Positions 16,515 to 21,929 of a DNA stretch of 23,846 bases are shown here, in pieces. The translations under genes were made by a program, and so were the position numbers. Every line of letters begins with the position of its first letter. Position 1 is the first letter of the stretch. This DNA comes from a virus: positions 1 to 23,846 of IMG/VR virus record IMGVR_UViG_3300044765_000025. One strand, 5' to 3'. The notes beneath the pieces are model-generated. The model worked only from the letters and a program-made list of their open reading frames with translations, was not told where the DNA came from and did no database searches.

Positions 16515-17689
16515 TCACCAGCCCCGCTCCTGTCATCTCATCGACCGGCATAAGTGCACCGTCGTTTGACGATGTCCTGGCATACCTGCAAGCGCAATAC
16601 CGTGGCATCTATGGGGCGGATGTCTATCTGGAGCCAGACAGCCAGGATGGCCAGTTCATTGCTGTCATCGCCCAGGCCATCAGCGACACGAACGCCGCCT
16701 GCATCCAGATCTACAACAGCATGAGTCCTGCCACCGGCCAGGGCGCAGCACTGTCGAATAATGTGAAGATCAATGGCATCTCTCGCCTGATCGCCAGCTA
16801 TTCGACCGTTGATCTCTTGATCACAGGACAGACCGGAACGACGATCAACCATGGCGTCGTCCAGGATTCCAACGGCGTCCGCTGGAGCCTTCCGAATTCC
16901 GTCACGATTCCTCCTGCTGGACAGATCACGGTAACGGCGACCTGCCAGTCCATTGGGGCGATCGAGGCGGCAGCTGGCACTGTGACCACGATTCGTACGC
17001 CAACCCTCGGCTGGCAGTCAGTCACCAACCCATCGGACGCGGCACCAGGCGCTCCTGTGGAATCGGATGCGGATCTCAGGTATCGGCAGACCGTATCGAC
17101 GGCTCTTCCTTCGCTGACCGTCCTGGACGGAACGGTGGGTGCAGTAGCCTCGATTACCGGCGTGTCTCGCGTACGAGCCTACGAGAACGACACGAACGCT
17201 ACCGACGCGAATGGCATACCTAGCCATAGCATCTCTCTGGTCGTGGAGGGAGGCGATGCGATGGCGATTGCGACGGCCATCGCCAACAAGAAGACGCCTG
17301 GAACGGGCACGTATGGCACGACGTCGGTGACGGTCACCGATATCTACGGCCGTCCGATAGCCATCAAGTTCTACCGCCCAACATCTCGAGCCATCACAGT
17401 GGCCATCAGTCTGAAAGCACTGTCTGGCTACAGCTCAACGATTGGCGCTTCCGTCCAGCAGGCCGTTTCGGACTATATCAACTCGGTGGATATAGGCGGC
17501 GGAACGAGCGGTACGGTTGAATGGGCCGATGCGATCACGGCGGCGAACAGCGTACCCAATAGCAACACTTTCAAGCTGACGTCCTTGACGCTGACCGGTC
17601 CGGGTGGGGCTGGCAGCCCGGACGTCCCGCTTGCCTTCAATGAGGTCTCGACGTGCACTCCCGCTAGCGTAACGTTGACGGTGAGCTGA
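16511..17689 (+). CDS. Baseplate J-like protein
   Basis: The 392-residue protein is the J-like baseplate wedge subunit (Mu gp47 / P2 gpJ / T4 gp6 type). Evidence is the N-terminal segment (PSFDDVLAYLQAQYRGIYG, then EPDSQDGQFIAVIAQAISD) and a beta-rich middle with GTTINHGVVQDSNGVRW. There follow the ESDADLRYR and VRAYENDTNATDANGIPSHS elements that are hallmarks of the family, and a C-terminal EWADAITAANSVPN. It initiates at GTG 16511, overlapping the gp25-like stop (GTGA), and is followed by the DUF2612 gene after one base. It forms the wedge ring around the hub. Confidence 0.9.
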   Translation: MITSPAPVISSTGISAPSFDDVLAYLQAQYRGIYGADVYLEPDSQDGQFIAVIAQAISDTNAACIQIYNSMSPATGQGAALSNNVKINGISRLIASYSTVDLLITGQTGTTINHGVVQDSNGVRWSLPNSVTIPPAGQITVTATCQSIGAIEAAAGTVTTIRTPTLGWQSVTNPSDAAPGAPVESDADLRYRQTVSTALPSLTVLDGTVGAVASITGVSRVRAYENDTNATDANGIPSHSISLVVEGGDAMAIATAIANKKTPGTGTYGTTSVTVTDIYGRPIAIKFYRPTSRAITVAISLKALSGYSSTIGASVQQAVSDYINSVDIGGGTSGTVEWADAITAANSVPNSNTFKLTSLTLTGPGGAGSPDVPLAFNEVSTCTPASVTLTVS

Positions 17690-17690
17690 T

Positions 17691-18353
17691 ATGGCCGACT
17701 TAAGCCAATATACGGGCCTAATCACCTCGGAGCATGCCGACAAGCCGAAGTTCATGGCGATGGTGCATGCCGTCGCCGGATGTTTTGGAGCCCAGCAGGA
17801 TGCACTGGCCAGCTTCATTACCAAGTTCGATCTTGACCAGGCCGCTGGCGACCAGCTCGACATCATAGGCCTTTGGGTTGGCATTGGCCGCAGGGTCAAG
17901 ACGCCACTCACCGGCGTGTACTTCTCTCTAGACATCATCGGTGTTGGATTCGATCAGGGCGTGTGGCAAGGACCCTTCGATCCGTCGACGGGTATTACCT
18001 TGTTGGATGATGACACCTACCGACTTCTCATTCGGGCGAAGATCGGCGCGAACCATTGGGACGGTACGCTGGCATCAACCAAGGCGATTCTCGAGACCAT
18101 ATTCAACGGCGACACCCAGGTCTTCATCCAGGACAACCAGGACATGTCGATGCTCATCGGCATTTCCGGACAGATCCCATCGGCTATTTTTCTTGCCCTT
18201 TTGTCAGGGGGCTACATCCCCTTGAAGCCAGAGGGAGTCCGCGTATCCACGTATGTCGTCACCTCCGCTGATGGAGCCCCTATCTTCGGATTCGACATGA
18301 CTGGGCCATATGTATCTGGCTTCGATGCCGGATCGTGGGCTAATCCACTCTAG
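17691..18353 (+). CDS. DUF2612 baseplate protein
   Basis: The 220-residue protein belongs to the DUF2612 group, which replaces gpI in this phage type. Landmarks are YTGLITSEHADKPKFMAMV, AAGDQLDIIGLWVGIGR, and DDDTYRLLIRAKIGANHWDGT followed by ILETIF. This last part is the segment common to gpI-like wedge proteins. It lies directly after the J-like gene and before the fibre, so it probably links the wedge to the fibre. The C-terminus (FGFDMTGPYVSGFDAGSW) repeats a pattern present around residues 80-100 (FSLDIIGVGFDQGVW). A terminator follows. Confidence 0.84.
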   Translation: MADLSQYTGLITSEHADKPKFMAMVHAVAGCFGAQQDALASFITKFDLDQAAGDQLDIIGLWVGIGRRVKTPLTGVYFSLDIIGVGFDQGVWQGPFDPSTGITLLDDDTYRLLIRAKIGANHWDGTLASTKAILETIFNGDTQVFIQDNQDMSMLIGISGQIPSAIFLALLSGGYIPLKPEGVRVSTYVVTSADGAPIFGFDMTGPYVSGFDAGSWANPL

Positions 18354-18372
18354 CGCTTTCACTTTCGACGTC

Positions 18373-18399
18373 AGGCCGCCTCCGGGCGGCCTTCTTTTT
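18373..18399 (+). terminator. Rho-independent terminator before the tail fibre gene
   Basis: An 8-bp stem (AGGCCGCC / GGCGGCCT) with a TCCG tetraloop is followed by TCTTTTT. It sits between the DUF2612 stop and the fibre ribosome binding site, with the fibre ATG only 11 bases past the T tract. Confidence 0.85.
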
Positions 18400-18409
18400 G
18401 GAGATTCGA

Positions 18410-19264
18410 ATGGCAACTAATGATTTCCTGCCCTTTGCGGTAGGTGCTGGCGCGAACGTTATCGACCAGCCTACTTATGCCGGTCTTACGCCGCTCCTCG
18501 CCAATGGATTTTCTTCTGGAGTGGCGCAATCGGCTCAGTTGAACAAAGTGTGGCGCCAGTCTTCCATCATGTCAGCAGTTCTCGCGCAGCTTATCGTGGA
18601 TAACACGGGCCAAAACGCTGCCGATGATGGCACCACGTCGACATTGCTTTCGAACCTTAAGAAGGCCACAGCAGGTCGGTTACTCAATATCCAGATTTTC
18701 AACACGGTTGGCACGTTCACCTACACGCCGACTGCTGGAACTAACAAGGTTCGGGTGCGCGTTCTTGGCGGCGGCGGTGCCGGCGGTGGAAGTCCGGCGA
18801 CAAGCTCATCGCAGGTAGGTCTGGGGGCGCCCGGTTCTGCGGGCTCTTACGCCGAGAGCTTCATCACATCCGGTTTTTCGGGTGTGACGGTTACCGTGGG
18901 CGCAGGTGGCGCGGCGGTATCTGGTGCAGCCGGTGGAAATGGTGGAGCAAGCTCGTTCGGCGCCCTGGTATCTGCGCCAGGCGGAATCGGCGGAACATCT
19001 GCCTTACAGAGTGGAGCCTACGCAAGCAATGGATCTTCGCCTGGTTTGGCTGTTGGAGGGTCAATTATCAACGCCCGTGGAGCACGAGGAACGACAACAA
19101 TTGCGCTTAGCCTGACGATTGGTGCCTCGGGAATTGGAGGCGCCTCGACGTTTGGCAACTCGATTGGCTCGGGCGGTGATGGCGTCATCAATATCGCCTC
19201 CAGCGCCGCAGTCTCAGGATCGGTTGGAACGGCCGGCATTGTGATCGTAGAGGAGTTTGCCTGA
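18410..19264 (+). CDS. Tail fibre protein with glycine-rich tip domain
   Basis: The 284-residue protein is the only fibre candidate visible. ATG 18410 is preceded by GGAG at 18400-18403; an upstream in-frame TTG is disregarded. Residues 1-90 are an ordinary helical attachment region (ANGFSSGVAQSAQLNKVWRQ, then a helix with LAQLIVDNTGQN). After FTYTPTAGTNKVRVRVLGGGG the rest is almost entirely Gly, Ala and Ser, with GGGGAGGG and similar runs. Such domains form packed polyglycine helices at the tip of adhesins, as known for T-even gp38-type tips, and bind the host receptor. By family logic this part is variable between relatives and sets host range. A small gene follows with a TGATG overlap. 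Confidence 0.8.
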   Translation: MATNDFLPFAVGAGANVIDQPTYAGLTPLLANGFSSGVAQSAQLNKVWRQSSIMSAVLAQLIVDNTGQNAADDGTTSTLLSNLKKATAGRLLNIQIFNTVGTFTYTPTAGTNKVRVRVLGGGGAGGGSPATSSSQVGLGAPGSAGSYAESFITSGFSGVTVTVGAGGAAVSGAAGGNGGASSFGALVSAPGGIGGTSALQSGAYASNGSSPGLAVGGSIINARGARGTTTIALSLTIGASGIGGASTFGNSIGSGGDGVINIASSAAVSGSVGTAGIVIVEEFA

Positions 19265-19455
19265 TGCGTACTTATGCCTATATCAATGAAGGGGTGGTTG
19301 ACCAAATCCTGTCTACCGACCTTGACATAACCACGCTGTTCAATCCGCAAATGGAATGGGTTGACGTCACCGATGTTGAACCGATGCCGGCTGAGCGGTG
19401 GCTAGCTCAAAAGGTCTCGGGGTCTTGGACGTTCTCTCCGCCACCTACTGCGTAG
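19264..19455 (+). CDS. Small fibre-associated protein (63 aa), possible fibre assembly partner
   Basis: The start overlaps the fibre stop (TGATG), so it is probably co-translated with the fibre. The product (MRTYAYINEGVVDQILST, then a W-V-DVTDVEP segment near residues 37-45) resembles the N-terminal part of short tail-fibre-assembly-like proteins that follow phage fibre genes, where Y-A-I-N-G-V-V-I and W-V-DVT-V are recurrent. It is beta-rich, without signal or membrane segment. Whether it chaperones the fibre or is itself a virion part cannot be told. Confidence 0.62.
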   Translation: MRTYAYINEGVVDQILSTDLDITTLFNPQMEWVDVTDVEPMPAERWLAQKVSGSWTFSPPPTA

Positions 19456-19487
19456 TTCACGCCTATGCTCGCGTGATCGACCATTGC

Positions 19488-20570
19488 TCAATGGTTTGCT
19501 GGAGCGACGATTCCTGCGGTCCCGCCGAACGCCTTGCGCTTAAATTGAAGGGCTGGCTGCTCAATAAGCGTCCACGAGATAGCTCCAGCCACCCAAGCAA
19601 GCGGAGCAGCTATGAGGAACATCTTGTGCGGGCCAGCGGATGGAAGGTAATGAGCCACCAGCTGCTGAATAGGGAACGAGTAAAGATAGATGCCATAGCT
19701 GTAGTCGCCTAGCCAGCGCGGAAGTGGAATCTTCCGACCGTAGGCCATCACCATCACGCCATAGACCAGAGCAGCTGACCAAGCAAAGAAGTAGGCTTGT
19801 GTGCCCTGGGACAAGATGGCGATGAGTACGAGCAGCACAGCACATGCCGGGCTGTAAGGTACGCAGTCGCGGTTCACGTACATCAGCGCACCGATGGCGA
19901 ATAGTGCGGCCAGGCGATACTCCCAAGCGCCATGGGTGATCATCGGAAGAAGATCGAAAGCTCCCATGACAATGAATGCAGCTGCTAGAAGATTCAGGGC
20001 GATCTTGGAGCGCCACGCCGCTACAGAGGCGACTCCAACTAGGATGTAGAGACGTACCTCAACTGGGATCGTCCATAGGTTTCCATTGATTGCTGTGGCA
20101 AACGATCCAGAGCGCAGCGCCACTCCGGGCAAATCGGCAGCGATGTGGTAAGTCGACGCGTTGGTGAGGAAGTAGCTCCATGTCGTATAGCTACCGAGAT
20201 ACTCTGATAGTGGAAGTGTTGTGAAGGCAGGCCCAAGCCCAAATGCAAGAATCGCGGAGCACACGGCAAGACCTGGAAAAATGCGGAGGACGCGCTTGGC
20301 GAAATAGCTTCCCGCCGATGATGATTCAAGGCAGCTCTTGGTGACAAGGAAGCCGCTGATGACAAAGAAAGCGAACAGGCCAATGCGGTGGCTGAGGATC
20401 TCAGTCGATCCCGTGATCGATGATGCGACGTCCCGGCAGTCCATGCACGGCGCCGCGAGTACATATGAGTGCCCGTAGATCACCAGTGTCGCCGCTACGA
20501 GACGAAGAATCAGAAAATTATTTGATTCAGGACCTGAGCGTTCGGCTACCACATCGCGAAGGGTTTTCAT
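19488..20570 (-). CDS. Membrane O-acyltransferase (acyltransferase-3 family), probable serotype conversion
   Basis: The 360-residue protein is an integral membrane acyltransferase of the OafA/acyltransferase-3 type, which typically O-acetylates O-antigen or other surface sugars at the inner membrane. About ten hydrophobic segments are visible. Family landmarks are Arg23 and His34 in FLILRLVAATLVIYGHS, FFVISGFLVTKS near residues 68-79, RVLRIFPGL near 93-101, TIPVEVRLYILVG in the middle, WLGDYSYGIYLYSFPIQQ, and LIEQP near the end. It is convergent with the fibre genes, more AT-rich than they are, and has its own promoter-like element. Adding an acyl group to the surface would change the receptor and block superinfection; this is inferred. 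The SD is AAGGA, 7 bases before ATG. Confidence 0.88.
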   Translation of the reverse strand: MKTLRDVVAERSGPESNNFLILRLVAATLVIYGHSYVLAAPCMDCRDVASSITGSTEILSHRIGLFAFFVISGFLVTKSCLESSSAGSYFAKRVLRIFPGLAVCSAILAFGLGPAFTTLPLSEYLGSYTTWSYFLTNASTYHIAADLPGVALRSGSFATAINGNLWTIPVEVRLYILVGVASVAAWRSKIALNLLAAAFIVMGAFDLLPMITHGAWEYRLAALFAIGALMYVNRDCVPYSPACAVLLVLIAILSQGTQAYFFAWSAALVYGVMVMAYGRKIPLPRWLGDYSYGIYLYSFPIQQLVAHYLPSAGPHKMFLIAAPLAWVAGAISWTLIEQPALQFKRKAFGGTAGIVAPANH

Positions 20571-20899
20571 TACTGCATCCTTGACCTAGGGCAGCGGTAA
20601 GATCGATGCGGGCGGTCACCACGTCAACCCGCTTTCACCTAGCTGGCTATGATCGGGCCATATGCATCCGCCACGCCATACGGCTGCCAACTGCGCCGGG
20701 GATGGCGATAACCTGGCCAGCCTGCTGTAGCCCGGCGCTTTCGGGACTTTCCTATGGCGCGCCGAGAGGCGCCCCCGCCATACTGACCATGCCCCGCGAG
20801 TCCTGGCGGCGTGCCCAACCGGCGCGCGACAGCCGATGACCGGGGCACGCTTCCGTCCGCATCGCACAGACTGAGACGCCGCCGGCGTACGGTTTCCCG
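20571..20899. other. Stretch without a convincing gene
   Basis: This region separates the acyltransferase from the next ORF. It holds the candidate promoter and ribosome binding site of the acyltransferase at its left end. At 20754-20781 there is a nested hairpin: ATGGCG / CGCCAT outside, CGCC / GGCG with a GAGA loop inside, and a CCCC bulge, without a T tract. Open frames on both strands are short, lack ribosome binding sites and have Arg/Pro-rich compositions expected of chance ORFs in GC-rich DNA. I see nothing else. Confidence 0.6.
20599..20627 (-). promoter_or_regulatory. Candidate sigma-70 promoter for the acyltransferase
   Basis: On the - strand, TTGACG (20627-20622) is followed after 17 bases by GATCTT (20604-20599), which is only a weak -10. 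The start codon is 29 bases further on. The -35 matches consensus at 5 of 6 positions, the -10 at 3 of 6. Confidence 0.35.
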
Positions 20900-21355
20900 A
20901 TGGATCCCGTTCGCCTCGATCTCATCGCCATCGTGTCCAGCCTGTCGCGGCTGCTGATCCGGCTTCACCACTTGTCTTGCAGTCCACGCAAGCTAGACAA
21001 CGGAAAAATCACATGCGCAGCTGATGCGCGCTGGGGTATAGGAGATCTTTCGCCGCCTTCTCCTTGGTTTGATGCGGCCAACCCGCGAACGGCCATCAGC
21101 GGTGGCATCAGCGCCGTCCTGCTTGTACAGGCCCATCTCCTGGCCATGATCGAGGCGCCTGGCGAGATCGATGTGAAGTTCGCGATCCGCGTCGTCGAGC
21201 ACCTATGCCGCGGACCGGGGTGGAGCGCGCGTGTACGCGCTCTAGCGGATCGCCTAGGTTATGAGCTGCCCTCAAGGCCGTGGGATCTACACCACGGCCT
21301 AGGCCTTGAACAGATCCGCTTACCGCGGCGCGGCGAGCGCCACACAGACCCCTGA
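20900..21355 (+). CDS. Hypothetical protein (151 aa), uncertain
   Basis: I do not recognise this ORF. Its product looks protein-like in two places: a helical N-terminus (DLIAIVSSLSRLLIRLHHL) and a helical segment around residues 77-100 (VLLVQAHLLAMIEAPGEI, then VKFAIRVVEHL). The middle and end are rich in Pro, Arg and His. No good ribosome binding site precedes ATG 20900. No competing ORF on the other strand looks better. It lies between the conversion gene and attP, a place where phages often carry variable cargo. It could be a real small gene or chance. Confidence 0.4.
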   Translation: MDPVRLDLIAIVSSLSRLLIRLHHLSCSPRKLDNGKITCAADARWGIGDLSPPSPWFDAANPRTAISGGISAVLLVQAHLLAMIEAPGEIDVKFAIRVVEHLCRGPGWSARVRALADRLGYELPSRPWDLHHGLGLEQIRLPRRGERHTDP

Positions 21356-21390
21356 GCCGGGCGCGCCCATGCAAGCTCAAAAGGGTCGAG

Positions 21391-21401
21391 GTTTTTAGCA
21401 A
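21391..21401 (+). repeat. Integrase arm-type site candidate 1
   Basis: GTTTTTAGCAA matches the local consensus GTTTTTAGCGG at 9 of 11 positions. It lies in direct orientation 19 bases from copy 2, close to two helical turns. Confidence 0.65.
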
Positions 21402-21409
21402 GAGGGGAA

Positions 21410-21420
21410 ATTTTTAGCGG
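21410..21420 (+). repeat. Integrase arm-type site candidate 2
   Basis: ATTTTTAGCGG matches the consensus at 10 of 11 positions, in direct orientation. Confidence 0.7.
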
Positions 21421-21444
21421 CTACATCAGCGATGAGCTAGAATA

Positions 21445-21455
21445 CCGCTTAAAAA
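21445..21455 (-). repeat. Integrase arm-type site candidate 3 (inverted, adjoining the core)
   Basis: The - strand reads TTTTTAAGCGG, the consensus with one inserted A. It abuts the CCA end of the tRNA fragment, so it may be a degenerate copy or have another role. Confidence 0.5.
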
Positions 21456-21508
21456 TGGTGGCCGGGGACGGAATCGAACCGCCGACACGGGGATTTTCAA
21501 TCCCCTGC
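21456..21508 (-). tRNA. 3' part (53 nt) of tRNA-Phe(GAA): attP core, not a complete tRNA
   Basis: Read on the - strand, this is a tRNA 3' part. It has an anticodon stem-loop GGGGA-TTGAAAA-TCCCC (21505-21489) with anticodon GAA, a variable loop GTGTC, and a T arm GGCGG-TTCGATT-CCGTC. The acceptor strand CCCGGCC, discriminator A and CCA follow. The D arm and 5' acceptor strand are absent: tRNA similarity stops just beyond the anticodon stem at 21508. Integrases that target tRNA genes carry such a 3' fragment so that the gene is restored on integration. The symmetric anticodon stem flanking a 7-base loop (21494-21500) is the likely crossover region. Confidence 0.92.
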
Positions 21509-21519
21509 CAAGAATGAAG

Positions 21520-21532
21520 CAAGTTATTGATA
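21520..21532 (-). promoter_or_regulatory. IHF binding site between attP core and right arm
   Basis: The - strand reads TATCAATAACTTG, a full match to the IHF consensus WATCAANNNNTTR. It lies 11 bases outside the tRNA-derived core on the integrase side, like H' in lambda, where IHF bends the DNA so that Int bridges arm and core sites. Confidence 0.72.
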
Positions 21533-21555
21533 GTTCAAACTTTTGTCATCATGCG

Positions 21556-21567
21556 TCGCTAAAAAAC
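21556..21567 (-). repeat. Integrase arm-type site candidate 4 (inverted, right arm)
   Basis: The - strand reads GTTTTTTAGCGA, the consensus with one extra T and a final A. It lies beyond the IHF site on the integrase side. Confidence 0.62.
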
Positions 21568-21618
21568 TTCCACTAGAAACGTGACGTAAGTCTCTGTACC
21601 GTCTTATGGCCCATGTGG

Positions 21619-21629
21619 GTTTTTAGCGG
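21619..21629 (+). repeat. Integrase arm-type site candidate 5 (right arm)
   Basis: GTTTTTAGCGG, the full consensus. It lies 15 bases before the start codon of the Cas2-like gene, just upstream of its ribosome binding site, so integrase bound here could affect that gene's transcript. Confidence 0.7.
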
Positions 21630-21644
21630 AACAGGGAGACATGG

Positions 21645-21929
21645 ATGGCTTACTTCATCGTTACCTATGACCTCAAGCATGCAAGCGAAGTCCGTTATGA
21701 GCACCTGATTGATTACCTCAAGATTCTTGGTGCTCACCATACGCAGGAATCCGTATGGCTGGTCGACTGGGCAGGGACCGCTGGCGGTCTTTACGATCAA
21801 CTCCGGACGCACATGCATCAGAATGATCTTTTGCTGGTGCTTCAATTTTTCTCAAATTCGACCTGGAAGAGCTTCTCATTCCAAGGAACCCGAGAATGGT
21901 TGAATGCGCGATGCGGTCCAAGTAGCTAA
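21645..21929 (+). CDS. Cas2/SinR-like small protein, stand-alone
   Basis: The 94-residue protein resembles the 'SinR family' group related to Cas2 and VapD. It begins with a beta strand ending in Tyr-Asp (MAYFIVTYDLKH), as in Cas2, then a helix (YEHLIDYLKILGAH), a strand with ESVWLVDWAG, a helix with YDQLRTHM, a strand NDLLLVLQFF, and a final WLNARC. This order fits a ferredoxin-like fold. Asp9 is at the position of the metal-binding Asp of Cas2. No cas1, other cas gene or CRISPR array is in the window. ATG 21645 has GGGAG at 21634-21638; the ATG at 21641 is out of frame. It lies between attP and int and its stop overlaps the convergent integrase stop by 4 bases. Function is unknown to me; nuclease or toxin-like roles are possible. 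Confidence 0.72.
   Translation: MAYFIVTYDLKHASEVRYEHLIDYLKILGAHHTQESVWLVDWAGTAGGLYDQLRTHMHQNDLLLVLQFFSNSTWKSFSFQGTREWLNARCGPSS

Larger units (their letters stand above)
21391..21629. other. Phage attachment site region (attP) of lambda-like design
   Basis: This non-coding stretch holds a tRNA-Phe-derived core at 21456-21508, two direct motif copies and one inverted copy to its left (21391, 21410, 21445), and one inverted and one direct copy to its right (21556, 21619). An IHF consensus lies between core and right arm (21520-21532). A tyrosine integrase with a lambda-like arm-binding N-terminus lies 300 bases to the right. Core, arm sites and IHF bend are the ingredients of an intasome. Assignment is by pattern; the crossover point is not shown. 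Confidence 0.82.

Noticed and set aside
20754-20781. Nested hairpin as a terminator or small RNA
   Set aside because: There is no T tract and no promoter nearby; similar GC-rich hairpins arise by chance in such DNA.
20606-20839. 77-residue + strand ORF upstream of the hypothetical gene
   Set aside because: Composition is Arg/Pro/Ala-rich and irregular, no ribosome binding site is present, and it overlaps equally long chance frames on the other strand.
21456-21508. Functional tRNA-Phe gene
   Set aside because: The D arm and 5' acceptor strand are missing; sequence beyond 21508 does not continue the tRNA.
21581-21610. Promoter for the Cas2-like gene (GTGACG, 18 bases, TATGGC)
   Set aside because: Both hexamers match consensus too weakly to call.
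21391-21629. GTTTTTAGCGG repeats as a CRISPR-like or iteron array
   Set aside because: Spacing is irregular, orientation mixed, and the copies flank the tRNA-derived core beside an integrase, which fits arm-type sites better than replication iterons or a CRISPR.
21645-21929. Part of a CRISPR-Cas adaptation module
   Set aside because: No cas1, no other cas gene and no regularly spaced repeat array in the window; the short repeats nearby are irregularly spaced, in both orientations and surround an att core.
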